From: Pseudomonas sp. GM79
Lineage (GTDB): Bacteria; Pseudomonadota; Gammaproteobacteria; Pseudomonadales; Pseudomonadaceae
Length of the DNA: 64,000 bases
Assembly (NCBI RefSeq): GCF_000282495.1
Contig: NZ_AKJE01000049.1
Location: forward strand, 51,239-115,238
Direction of reading: 5' to 3'
Shown here: piece by piece, positions 56,100-64,000 of the stretch
Numbering within the stretch: position 1 is the first letter of the stretch
Layout: each line of letters begins with the position of its first letter
Position numbers and translations under genes: made by a program
The notes under the pieces: generated by a model
The model's database searches: none
What the model saw: only the letters and a program-made list of their open reading frames with translations
Told to the model about the DNA's origin: nothing

Positions 56100-56285
56100 T
56101 TGTTTCTCGTTGAAGCCCGGCCTTGCGAAACCGAGGCCGCCACCCAATATGTGACTGGCATATGCGCCCTGTTTGCTTTTTTCATCTGATAAAGTCATTC
56201 ACCACAGGCGGTCGCAGCTAATGCTTGGGTGCCCTTCTTCAATCATCCAATGAGCCGATCGCTAACTGCCAATTAGGAGTAAAAA

Positions 56286-56543
56286 TTGCTTACCCGTCCC
56301 GACAAAGACGCGCTCCGTGCACTGCTGGAGTCGCAAGTCCAAGAGAAACTACAGCACGACCCAGAAGCGGTAACGACCTATGCGGCCCAACCTGTACCAG
56401 ACAGAAAACCGTACACCAGCAAACCCACGGTTCAGGACAAGGCATTTCACAAAGAGCTCGAGCAGATGCGTGCAGATGCCGAGGCTGGAGTGATACATAC
56501 GCCTAAGCGCGAGCCGGAGGACGGAGGACGGAGGCGCTCCTAG
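56286..56543 (+). CDS. Small charged hypothetical protein
   Basis: An 85-residue protein from TTG 56286 behind an AGGAG site. It is charged and mostly helical at the start (LTRPDKDALRALLESQVQEK) and rich in Pro/Lys/Glu later (QMRADAEAGVIHTPKREPED). No signal, membrane helix or known domain. It lies in the same direction as the endonuclease gene but 186 bases later, so it is probably separate. Confidence 0.5.
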   Translation: MLTRPDKDALRALLESQVQEKLQHDPEAVTTYAAQPVPDRKPYTSKPTVQDKAFHKELEQMRADAEAGVIHTPKREPEDGGRRRS

Positions 56544-56675
56544 CCTTAAGCTTGATGACTATCCGGATTTATAAAATATGTCGTTGAGATAGTAGGCGTT
56601 GAACAGCTTGGTGCCCGTCCTCCGCCCCCTCCCTCTCCTATCGACCGACAAGATCGAAATGTTCGCGGTCATTGG

Positions 56676-57698
56676 TTACTTATAAGCCTCTTGTCCAAGA
56701 AGGCGTTCTAGTAGCTGCTCGATCTGCGTCCCCTCATACCGTGCTTTCAGCTCCTCAAACTTTGCCGCTTTACGTTCGCCAGTGAGAAGGCTAATGCCGT
56801 GGAGCGCATTGATCAGTTGCTGAGAATCCGTCAGCTCGTCCCTCATTGCTAGCCAGGCAGAGTTGACCTTTTTAACGAGACTCTCAGCTTCAAGACTCAG
56901 GGTCTGCGATTCAATCAGCTTATTACTGTGTGTCATGGTCGTTAGGCCGGTTAGCGTCTGCTCGAGAGCGTGGAGCTGCTCTGTAATTACCTCTGCGCTA
57001 TCCAGTGAAACGGATCGACCTTCCACGTAAATCGTGTCGTCTTGGACGCAGTAAATGGCTAATGCCCCCTCCCCACCTCCCGTGCAATCCAGCGCCAGAA
57101 AGTTTCCGAGACGCAAAGGGTGAGGAATCCAAGTATGGCCTGTGCATACTCGCCAGATGCCTTGGACGCCAGCCCGATAGTGCTTGATGACCCGCTCCCT
57201 TCCCCACAGAGCCAACTCTTCGATCTGGGCATTGTCCAAACTCCCGACGAATTCCTTCCAGGACATGCCTGCGGGAATATCAGCATGGACGACACCGACA
57301 GTCCCGCGCGCTGACTCGATCTCGATTACGGTAGGAAGGCTCTCAAATTTCTCAATGATCATTCCTTTCGATTCGTCGGCGATGGTCGACCACCACCCAG
57401 CCCCGTGTGCGGAGTAGCGAGCTACTGGATTCGCCCGGTAGGCGTCGATTAGCATCTGCTCGTGATTGCCCAACACTGTGAAAAACCAAGGTTCACCAAG
57501 AAGCTTCAGACCATCCAGCACGCCTGGCCCACGATCAATTAAATCCCCAACGGCGACGACTCGGTCGACCGCGCTGTTGAAGCCAAGCGCCCGGAGCCCC
57601 TTGTGCAGATCAATGGTTTTGAAGTGAATGTCGCCGACGACGAAGTCACGACCATGTTCATTGCGGGGGAGCCTCAACAGCTTCTGCTTCATGCGCAC
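56676..57698 (-). CDS. Calcineurin-like metallophosphoesterase
   Basis: A 340-residue phosphoesterase of the serine/threonine-protein phosphatase type. The metal-binding motifs are intact: GDIH (22-25), GDLIDRGP (51-58), GNHEQM (77-82), then VGVVHADIP and CTGHTWIPHP. The C-terminal ~100 residues are helical and not part of the usual fold. GTG 57698 with GGAG is the chosen start; ATG 57692 is also possible. Such phosphatases can act on proteins, or on dinucleotide or second-messenger substrates. It is flanked by noncoding DNA on both sides, so partners are unclear. Confidence 0.82.
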   Translation of the reverse strand: MRMKQKLLRLPRNEHGRDFVVGDIHFKTIDLHKGLRALGFNSAVDRVVAVGDLIDRGPGVLDGLKLLGEPWFFTVLGNHEQMLIDAYRANPVARYSAHGAGWWSTIADESKGMIIEKFESLPTVIEIESARGTVGVVHADIPAGMSWKEFVGSLDNAQIEELALWGRERVIKHYRAGVQGIWRVCTGHTWIPHPLRLGNFLALDCTGGGEGALAIYCVQDDTIYVEGRSVSLDSAEVITEQLHALEQTLTGLTTMTHSNKLIESQTLSLEAESLVKKVNSAWLAMRDELTDSQQLINALHGISLLTGERKAAKFEELKARYEGTQIEQLLERLLGQEAYK

Positions 57699-58607
57699 AT
57701 GTACTCCGGAGAATCAGCCGTTACTTTGGCATGATGGAGGTATTGTCTCCTTTCCCAGCAGGATCCCCAAGCTCTAGCAAGGTGCATTGGCCGGGCGGTC
57801 ACAACACCATTATCCGCCCGTCAGCTCAACTTTTTTCAACGACAGCCGTGGGAAGTACTTGCTTGAATCAATTGCTCCTCTCACTCTGAGCCCGCACCCA
57901 AATTCATCGGAGTCGCGGCTTGGCTGATAAAGCATGGAAACCACGCTTGCTCATACGAACTCATGCGTGAATTCCGAGCCTTCGATGTACGGGAACCGTT
58001 TAGAAATTGCTGGTGTTGTCAGCTCGTGTTCAGTGACGGCAGATGGACAGTCAAATGCCAAATCGACTTGTCTGGCCAAGAGAGTTTTATCGACGAGCTC
58101 TGCACAAAATAGGGCTCTCGGAGCCACGATTTCAGCCAAGGATCGCTCTCCAATTTCGTCAGTTTTAACCTTTCGCCAGCAAGCCCGATAGCTGCGGTGT
58201 AACGTGATTTTATGCATCGTAACAGTCGTAGAGTTACAACCAGAAAAGCGTCACAAGCCAATGAATACAGCGTCAAGAGCTCAAAACTGTCATTCAAACC
58301 CCACTGCGTAACTGGCTCACTGGCACCTCAATATGAGGGCTGCTCTTCCGAAAGACCTAAGTCAAGCCGGGCGTGGCCCGAATGGGCGATTAGACGAGCT
58401 GACTGAGGCCTGGGATCCGGACAGCTTGGCAACGCCGAGGTGAAATAAGGCATCCGTAATACGCTTCTTGAATCAATCATGACGGGCCAACTGTGGAGTG
58501 ACTCGCCCAGGGCATGTGAAGATTTGGGGTCGAGCTGGGCTTAAGCCCGAAGAAGCGATAGCAAAAGTTGCTTTAGCTCCGCAGCCCAACAAGTCGTCTA
58601 TCGAATC
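57699..58607. other. Long non-coding gap with repeat copy 2
   Basis: No gene of normal quality was found in about 900 bases. In particular no RES-domain toxin follows the minus-strand antitoxin-like gene. It contains the second copy of the TGTAAC/GTTACA repeat and a short GC hairpin at 58364-58383 (GCCGGGCGTGGCCCGA). Confidence 0.4.
58197..58295. repeat. Copy 2 of an intergenic repeat with TGTAAC/GTTACA boxes
   Basis: About 100 bases aligned with 54331-54430. The boxes here read TGTAAC (58198-58203), CGTAAC (58218-58223), GTTACA (58233-58238) and GTCACA (58250-58255), so the outer and inner pairs keep two-fold symmetry, with changes in two boxes. The shared stretches CAGAAAAG or GAGAAAAG, CCAATG and AAACTGT are evenly spaced. 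Confidence 0.6.
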
Positions 58608-59069
58608 TCACACAAGAATACCCCTCTCTAGGCGACCAATAAGGTCAAGCACAGCGTTCGTCTCCACCCTCGTATTTATCATATCCAGTGGACGCTTCGA
58701 ACCGAGCCCCCGCACCGGTGTGCTCATCCATTCCGTTGCTGCGGCGACATCGTTCTCGAACAGATAAAAGGCTTCCTCAAAGACAGCTACCAATGCGACC
58801 AAGCGGTCGCTTTCTAAGGTGTTGAACCGCCCTGCTTTGACTCTTCGCGCCATCGTTGCGGGCGACACGCAAATAGCCTTGGAGATATCCCCTCGCTGTA
58901 CCTGAAGTAGGCTTGCTATCCGGTCAAGGAATTCGAAAGGCAACCCTTCGCGAACTAGATCATGAAGCCTGGTACCGCGTGACGGCAGCCCGAGTGTCAT
59001 CCAAATGCTCTGTGGGATCTGGGGCCCTGGTTGGTATTCCTTAATCGATGACAGCACTTTCACCTCCAT
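58608..59069 (-). CDS. Antitoxin-like protein (Xre/MbcA/ParS, DUF2384 type), orphan
   Basis: A 153-residue protein. A helix-turn-helix-like stretch (about 55-85, with ISKAICVSPATMARRVKAGR) and the C-terminal antitoxin box (FENDVAAATEWMSTPVRGLG, about 108-127) match the Xre/MbcA/ParS family that neutralises RES-domain toxins. The family normally has a RES toxin immediately downstream. Here the next ~900 bases on the same strand hold none, so the toxin has been lost. ATG 59069 is chosen over the longer frame (59123) because the longer start adds atypical residues; the ribosome site is weak. Confidence 0.75.
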   Translation of the reverse strand: MEVKVLSSIKEYQPGPQIPQSIWMTLGLPSRGTRLHDLVREGLPFEFLDRIASLLQVQRGDISKAICVSPATMARRVKAGRFNTLESDRLVALVAVFEEAFYLFENDVAAATEWMSTPVRGLGSKRPLDMINTRVETNAVLDLIGRLERGILV

Positions 59070-59260
59070 CTGAAAACCTAACACCAAGCCGTGCCAGGTG
59101 GCCCGAATTAGCGATATCCCCATTGCCCGCCACGTAGGATCGGTCAGACCCAGGAAGACATGGTATCGAGAGGTGGTAGTTCATCCTAGCCTGTGAGCTT
59201 TCGTGACTTCCACGAAATACCACGCACCGCTTCGCTCGTTTCGAAATCTACACTTGTTGC

Positions 59261-60174
59261 ATGACAAGCGCTTCAAGCATGGATAGTGTCAGCGCCATGA
59301 ATGCCTCAAAACCAGCCCTCCCCGACTCGATTCCTCCGTCAATGCTGGCGAGCGCAGACTTGCTTGTAACGAAGTCAGCTTTCCTGGCCGGCATGGTCGC
59401 GCCTGAAACCGCTGCGTCCTTGAGCAGACTGTTGATGGACACTGACGCCCGTTTTTCAAGGATCATCGACGGCTACCACACAGAGCCTGAAGCTCTGAAG
59501 AATGCACTGAACTCAGCGAACCCGCAGTCCATGCTGGAGACGGTACCAGAGCTTCGTCGACGTATCGTAGCGGCGCTAGCCCACCACTATCGCCTTCTAC
59601 AAACTCCAGCTGGGAATGGGGTTGTGGCGAGAATGATCGCTCACCAGCATTTGGCTCAGCTCCGGTTACATCCGCAACTCTGGTCACTTTCTCGCGGCTT
59701 GATCCGAAGGCGTGGGGAGTATCACGCTGCCCGAACACGACTGAGAGCACTCAAGATGTTCAGCTTTCTGGTGGTGTCCAGCGAACTGACAAAGCCCTTC
59801 TCGGCTTCATTGAGTTCATGCTTGATGTCTGCCATGAGGAGGTGGACTACATGACTTCAGCCCTGAGTCGTCCCAGACTACGTGAATCTGTTATTTATGC
59901 CTTCAGCACAACCCCGCGCTTAACAGAGGCCGGTCTCAAATTTGAAACTGCGCCAGCATTCCTCGCTCTGTTGATCCAGGGCGCGCTTCCTCGCTCTGAG
60001 TTCGTGATCTTTACCGGACTTCAGTCTGAAGACGCAAGCGATCAGCTCAACAGGCTGATCAACCTCGGCGTCGTGGTGAGCCCTCCATCTAACCCCCGTA
60101 CATTAGAGGTAGGCCTACCAGCCTGGTTTGCAAAGCATATCCTTCCCGGTTTGCACACAAGCGTTAGTAGCTGA
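59261..60174 (+). pseudogene. Frameshifted Fic-family gene
   Basis: Two frames together encode one Fic-like protein. The first (59261 on) has SRLLMDTDARFSRIIDGYHT and later AGNGVVARMIAHQHLAQLRL, LWSLSRGLIRRRGEYHAA. The second continues with GFIEFMLDVCHEEVDYMTSA, LSRPRLRESVIYAF and a winged end (GALPRSEFVIFTGLQSEDAS). A one-base shift near 59730-59745 joins them. The catalytic motif is also degraded: HPFxDGNGR of Fic proteins appears only as TPAGNGV, without the histidine, so it would not transfer AMP even if frameshift-corrected. It is a dead Fic gene. It diverges from the antitoxin-like gene. Confidence 0.75.
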
Positions 60175-60607
60175 TCGCCAAGATGCAGCCTGGTCGGTAC
60201 GACGAGAACTCAGTCAGTAAACTGCTCAGGGAGTCAATGGTGATACGAAACCAAGTACGATTCACACTACGTTGTGAGCCTATACGCACGAGCACATTGC
60301 GGGTGTCGACGCAGAAGCAATGGATCTAGACGTGAGAACAACCATGCCTTGAGCATCGAAGTAAAACTCCTTCATCTCGAATCAATCCAAAACCTTCTCG
60401 CACCGTACCGCTATCTGTTTTGCGTAAACATCGAGGCGACTTGTGATGAGGTTCGAGTGGACGAATGTCCAAAGTCTCTGACGGTCGCCCCCGATCAGAT
60501 AGATACGATTGAGATTGGTCTGGTGAGCCAAAGCCCGCACGGGACGCGAGTAAAGTATAGGTAAGCATGTCGCTCGATTTAAAAAATGAGATGCAGCCTA
60601 CTTATTG
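60175..60607. other. Non-coding gap
   Basis: A 96-codon plus-strand frame (60274-60564) has no ribosome site or recognisable motif and is not accepted. Nothing else can be supported. Confidence 0.4.
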
Positions 60608-60829
60608 TCAACCACTAAGTTCTCGCAACATCCCATTTACCATTATTTTTACACTTGGAGGTGGCGAGTTTGGCTTCAACCCATTGTTTACCACGTCTCC
60701 ACCATTGCCCATCGCTACTAGAGATTCGAGTACTTCAAACTCTTCCTCAGTCATTTCAAATGTCAAAGTTTCCTGTTGATTCAGCTTTGCTCGTGCCCTT
60801 TCTTTCTGTAATCTTTCCAAGATGCTCAT
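60608..60829 (-). CDS. Small acidic protein of unknown function
   Basis: A 73-residue protein with a strong GGAGGA ribosome site before ATG 60829. The first half is helical and charged (MSILERLQKERARAKLNQQE, then EEEFEVLESLV), the second half is glycine-rich and ends in a proline patch (SPPPSVKIMVNGML). No domain recognised. It starts the AT-rich segment that continues to 63.3 kb. Confidence 0.55.
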   Translation of the reverse strand: MSILERLQKERARAKLNQQETLTFEMTEEEFEVLESLVAMGNGGDVVNNGLKPNSPPPSVKIMVNGMLRELSG

Positions 60830-61480
60830 TTCATTCCTCCGTAAAATTATTTAACTTGGATATGTGGTGCAGTAACAACTCCTTCGAAGATTAGCACGTC
60901 TTTCGCAGAGTGTTATATTTTATTAGAATATTGTTAACAGCACTCTATTCTGATGCGCTGAAATTATAATCTCAAACAATTTAATCGGTGGCGCCACAAC
61001 GCTGTCAAAATATATCCGTCGCGGATGGGGTGGCATCAGGCGCCCAAATCTGTCGCTGACCATGATGGCGATTTCGGTAAGAGCGGATGATCATATAATA
61101 GAGAAACTGAATAAAATAATTTGCACTTACAAATAAAAATCAGATCAATTGAGCTTCGTGGGAACGCAACAATATCACTATTTCTTATACCAGTTTGCGG
61201 GGCCAGGAGGGGTAGACTGAAGGTCAATTTTTTAGGAAAAATCTATATAAACCCGTTTGATCAATCCGTCGACGAAGACAATGAGTACGTGCTTCTGAGT
61301 AGTTATGGTTAGATACTATTAACGCCTCGCAGTAGCATTCATTCAGAATGAATGCTGAAAAAACAGCCTAAAATCAAGTGATCTGTTTCATAGCCTTTAC
61401 AACCCACACCATTCGTCGGGAAAAATTTAAGATGGCCAATTGCGATCTATAGTGATTTTTAACTGCTGACGGGTGAACAT
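60830..61480. other. AT-rich non-coding gap
   Basis: No gene supported. A 63-codon frame at 61121-61312 has no ribosome site. The stretch is clearly AT-richer than the species genome. Confidence 0.4.
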
Positions 61481-61765
61481 ATGAGATCAATTCGCCTCTT
61501 TACCTTATCTGTATTCGCAATACTAATTTCTAGTTGCGTGAGTCAGCCATCGACATCAGAAAATCAGGCAGAATATATTAAACCTGCTTCGTGCCCCGGG
61601 GGACGATTTTGCAGTGACAATTGTCAGCCATTCGGAAATAGTAAGATTTGTAGGTCTTATTGTTATGCGGACGGAAGAGATACAGGACAATGTACTCTAG
61701 GGTTGAATTGCCCGCTACCTTGCAATTGCTCTAAAGTAGACGAAGTAGCATCGCCAACCCCGTAG
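61481..61765 (+). CDS. Small cysteine-rich lipoprotein
   Basis: A 94-residue lipoprotein. The signal is FTLSVFAILISSC, with the lipidated cysteine at residue 19. The mature part has ten further cysteines in a compact region (SCPGGRFCSDNCQPFGNSKI then CRSYCYADGRDTGQCTLGLN), suggesting a disulfide-stabilised knot in the periplasm or outer membrane. There is no hit to a family I know. The upstream GGGTGA ribosome site is weak. It precedes two other genes of the same direction in the AT-rich segment. Confidence 0.6.
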   Translation: MRSIRLFTLSVFAILISSCVSQPSTSENQAEYIKPASCPGGRFCSDNCQPFGNSKICRSYCYADGRDTGQCTLGLNCPLPCNCSKVDEVASPTP

Positions 61766-61907
61766 TGATTCGAAAGCAGCATTAATTTTTCCAGAGGGCA
61801 TTGAGCAATTTTTGCTCAACTAGAAAAGTATCTTACATGGGAATACCACTAATTATTACAACCTTATTCACACTGATAAGCTTTATAAATTATTAGGAGA
61901 GTCAGAT

Positions 61908-62342
61908 ATGACTGATGATCAATTGACGGAGGCGGTAGGATTATTTGATGTGGGAACTCTCACTGGGCTATGTGAGCTTGTGTTAGAAAATACTACGCCC
62001 GCTGGTTGGGATGTGGTAATCGTCTCCGCGGGTGCAAATTTTTACTATCGCGATGGATCAAGCGATACGGATGGCCCTAGAGCAATCCAATTGCGTGGCG
62101 GTGAAAAAACCTCATTTTTTAGCAGAAAGCCTAGTGGATGCACAAATAGAATTTTCTTGGCAATTACTGTAGTCGCCAGAGGTGAGCCAGGTAGCAAAAC
62201 ATATACCGCAAATATTGATGACGTTAAGCCTGATGAGTGTATGCGCATCAGAGGACTAAGCTTTGGGCCTAAGAACAACATAAGCGAATCTTTGCTGAAA
62301 AAATGCGATTGGGCAGATGGCTTTATAATTACAGCCTGTTAA
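61908..62342 (+). CDS. Unknown protein in the peptidase cluster
   Basis: A 144-residue protein behind a clean TTAGGAGAG site. No signal peptide. The sequence looks beta-rich (ANFYYRDGSSDTDGPRAIQL and NRIFLAITVVARGEPGSKTY) with four or five cysteines (LCEL, GCTN, ECMR, KKCDW, TAC). No domain recognised. Its 140-base spacing from the papain-like gene allows co-transcription. It could be an inhibitor or partner of that peptidase, but that is only positional. Confidence 0.6.
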   Translation: MTDDQLTEAVGLFDVGTLTGLCELVLENTTPAGWDVVIVSAGANFYYRDGSSDTDGPRAIQLRGGEKTSFFSRKPSGCTNRIFLAITVVARGEPGSKTYTANIDDVKPDECMRIRGLSFGPKNNISESLLKKCDWADGFIITAC

Positions 62343-62482
62343 GGGAATATTACGCGTCAGACTGTGCAGGAATGCCAACCTGCAATTAATTGAGAGTTCT
62401 TCTGGTTGCTATTTTATTTTTACGCTTACCTTATAAAAGGTCGACATACTAAAATTTGAGCATTCAATGAGCAGAGGACGAC

Positions 62483-63322
62483 ATGACAGTTTTGGACTAC
62501 TTTAAACCAATAAAACTTCTCTTGAAAGAGTCTACAAATGATGAATTTGTTGCGCTAAACATTCAAGAGGCGAAAATTGATCACGCACTCACAATGCCCC
62601 CGCTTCCAGCAACTTTTTCCATTCGCAACGAGATGACCGCTGTAGAGGATCAGGGAGGTCAAGGCTCATGCACTTCGTTTTGTGTTGTCGCATGCTTAGA
62701 GCATATGCACCAGCGAGATCTTTCTGAGGCCCTTGTAACACACGAGGCAGAAACGACATATGGCGACTGTAGCGAAGGTCTCGCGCTTATACATGGCTAT
62801 CAACAATGCAGTAGCTTGGGTTCTGTTGACGAGGCTCTTTGGCAATATGATGCCATGCAAACATGCTGGGTAGTTCCGCCAAATATAAGCGGTGCTGCTC
62901 GATATAAATACAGCGGAATAGGATTTATCTATCAAAGACCACGAGCTGATATTCTTAATATTATGCGGAGCTCATCCAGTTTGCCGAAAAGTCCAGGACT
63001 ACCAATGACTTTTTCTCTTCAGCAAAATATTTTCGCCCGCCGTAAACCGGTATCTGTAAGCGTTCCAGTTGTACTTGATGCTTGGCCTTGGTCAGGTGAA
63101 ATCACTATGCCTCCTCCTGCTTTGGTTAGTCAGTTTATACAAACAATGACTCCTCCAAACACAAGTGGATGGCATTGCATTGCAATATGTGGTTGGGATA
63201 ACACCACTGGCCGTTTTTTGTTTAAGAATAGCTGGGGTAGTTTTTGGGGCGACAACGGTTATGGAACAATCCCATACCAATATATTGATATGTTTAGTGA
63301 TACAGCAATGGTTGGCTGGTAA
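62483..63322 (+). CDS. Papain-like (C1) cysteine peptidase
   Basis: A 279-residue papain-fold peptidase. The oxyanion Gln is Q57 and the nucleophile C63 in VEDQGGQGSCTSFC; the catalytic His is H231 in GWHCIAICGWDN and the Asn N249 in FKNSWGSFWGDNGYG. All four are intact, so it is predicted active. There is no signal peptide and the prodomain is very short (about 45 residues), which differs from secreted bacterial C1 peptidases. It is clearly AT-rich and ends three bases before the right boundary repeat. Bacterial C1 peptidases of this size occur as effectors or toxins as well as housekeeping hydrolases. Its substrate is unknown. Confidence 0.85.
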   Translation: MTVLDYFKPIKLLLKESTNDEFVALNIQEAKIDHALTMPPLPATFSIRNEMTAVEDQGGQGSCTSFCVVACLEHMHQRDLSEALVTHEAETTYGDCSEGLALIHGYQQCSSLGSVDEALWQYDAMQTCWVVPPNISGAARYKYSGIGFIYQRPRADILNIMRSSSSLPKSPGLPMTFSLQQNIFARRKPVSVSVPVVLDAWPWSGEITMPPPALVSQFIQTMTPPNTSGWHCIAICGWDNTTGRFLFKNSWGSFWGDNGYGTIPYQYIDMFSDTAMVGW

Positions 63323-63324
63323 CC

Positions 63325-63370
63325 TACCCTGGCTTAAAAAGAGGCAGGCTCTGCATCAAATCAGTGGTGA
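63325..63370 (-). repeat. Right copy of the 45-base inverted repeat bounding the accessory block
   Basis: On the minus strand this reads TCACCACTGATTTGATGCAG, then AGCCTGCCTCTTTTTAAGCC and AGGGTA, almost the same as 19829-19873. It begins three bases after the peptidase stop codon. Beyond it on the right, normal species-type sequence resumes with the end of a LysE-like gene. Confidence 0.7.
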
Positions 63371-63417
63371 TGTTTTGGCGCCTGTGCTGCGGTAATCGGT
63401 ACCTAGCCACCCTCTTC

Positions 63418-63575
63418 TTATGCAGCCTGTCGACGCAGGGTCAGGATGGCTGCTCCGAAGCAGATGAACATCGACCCAACTACCCGGCTGACCCACCGGA
63501 ATAGTTCGAGACGGGTCAACACGCCCTTGGCCGCAGAAACCAGTGCGGCATACACACTAAGAGAGGTCACCGAGA
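63418..63575 (-). pseudogene. 3' relic of a LysE/RhtB-family exporter gene
   Basis: In the minus frame ending at the TAA 63418-63420 the DNA reads VTSLSVYAALVSAAKGVLTR and then LELFRWVSRVVGSMFICFGAAILTLRRQAA. This is the last helix-loop-helix of the LysE/RhtB amino-acid exporters, whose typical end is a conserved helix followed by RR. The upstream ~150 residues are missing; the frame meets a different small gene at its upstream end. The gene was probably cut when something inserted or was deleted at this edge. Confidence 0.65.
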
Positions 63576-63579
63576 CCGA

Positions 63580-63795
63580 TCACGCGAGCTTTATGGCTCC
63601 GCCCTGGATATCGTCACGCGCCATTCGTAAGTCAATAGCGTCTTGGTTGAGCCGATGAATCAAGTTCAGCAACCGTTGGCGTAGCACTTCGTCTTGGAGC
63701 TGCTCAGCAGCACGCATCACATCAAGCGCCGTTGCCTCATTGTTGGTGGCAACGGCGTCGAGCAGTTTGCGCATGCTTCTTGATGGTCGATTCAT
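63580..63795 (-). CDS. Small conserved-looking protein at the right edge
   Basis: A 71-residue soluble protein starting at ATG 63795 with GGAG upstream. It is helical throughout (SMRKLLDAVATNNEATALDV, EQLQDEVLRQRLLNLIHRLN) and has no membrane or signal segment. I cannot assign a family. It has species-like GC and lies beyond the right repeat, so it is probably outside the accessory block. The last 200 bases of the window contain no further gene I can support. Confidence 0.6.
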   Translation of the reverse strand: MNRPSRSMRKLLDAVATNNEATALDVMRAAEQLQDEVLRQRLLNLIHRLNQDAIDLRMARDDIQGGAIKLA

Positions 63796-64000
63796 ATCCA
63801 ACTCCCTGGATTTCAGTGACGCGAATCATATGGCCAGAATGTTTCATCAGTATTTCAGCTGCACGAACTGGCTTGAATCACCGGCTCCGGCTCATTTGAC
63901 GCTAGCTGGAGGGGTGCCCCGTGAGGTGTCAATTACGCTTGTCGGGCCAATCCGTGATGTAGCTAAAGCGCTACCATTAAGCCGGGCCTTGCCCGAATGA

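Noticed and set aside
54331..58295. The TGTAAC/GTTACA elements as integron attC sites
   Set aside because: The four-box layout is suggestive, but the boxes do not follow the attC core consensus (GTTRRRY/RYYYAAC) and no integron integrase is present.
60274..60568. A 96-codon plus frame and an 80-codon minus frame near 60.4 kb
   Set aside because: No ribosome site and no similarity that I recognise.
1..64000. CRISPR arrays, tRNA or rRNA genes
   Set aside because: No regularly spaced direct repeats, tRNA cloverleaf or rRNA-like sequence was seen.

Overview
The window reads as chromosomal DNA of a Pseudomonas of the fluorescens/syringae type. The evidence is a medium-chain (class II-like) PHA synthase, a PsmE-type alginate C-5 epimerase, AphA-like acetylpolyamine deacetylase, DUF3300/DUF2950 and DUF4823 genes, and REP-like hairpins of the GGGAGCGGG type. 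No rRNA, tRNA or CRISPR array was seen.

Positions 1-19.7 kb look like ordinary species genome with long, high-GC genes. In order: an amino-acid permease (partial), an ornithine-cyclodeaminase-family enzyme and an acetylpolyamine deacetylase on the minus strand, with a divergent Lrp-type regulator (amine/amino-acid catabolism); a patatin-like lipase and a lysozyme-inhibitor-like protein; an AraC regulator divergent from an orphan PHA synthase; a glycine-zipper protein, DUF3300 and DUF2950; a 1610-residue secreted alginate epimerase/acetylhydrolase; gfa; wrbA; a dTMP-kinase-like protein; and a lipoprotein. Two gene relics lie here: a PPK2 Walker-A scrap (8.73-8.82 kb) and an adhC tail (16.53-16.62 kb).

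Positions 19.8-63.4 kb form one large accessory block. It carries a tyrosine integrase near its left end, and a 45-base sequence occurs in opposite orientations at 19829-19873 and 63325-63370. The block is a defence island. It holds two separate OLD-nuclease plus UvrD-helicase pairs (Gabija-like; 23.5-26.2 and 47.7-51.3 kb), an ATPase plus HNH pair (Septu-like) as the last two genes of a five-gene minus-strand operon (29.5-34.4 kb), and a complete four-gene SMC system (Wadjet, order C-B-A-D; 37.5-44.0 kb) with a divergent WYL regulator and a candidate operator. Around these are a PIN-like protein, a DUF262 protein, an Mrr-type nuclease, a metallophosphoesterase, endonuclease I, a J-domain membrane protein and an AT-rich segment with a papain-like peptidase.

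The block also contains a graveyard of broken genes: a truncated sacsin-like ATPase, the tail of a third UvrD-type helicase, an HNH gene with at least four frame disruptions, a frameshifted Fic gene and an antitoxin without its usual toxin. This points to repeated gain and loss of defence modules. Direct repeats bracket the Wadjet-WYL module, and a second intergenic element with TGTAAC/GTTACA boxes occurs twice (54.3 and 58.2 kb).

At the right edge, the 3' end of a LysE-family exporter gene and a small gene resume what is probably species genome. The leading candidate for an undescribed system is the pair at 31.86-34.41 kb, an NdpA/NA37-like protein and a three-helix membrane protein, translationally coupled to each other and placed directly upstream of the Septu-like pair.
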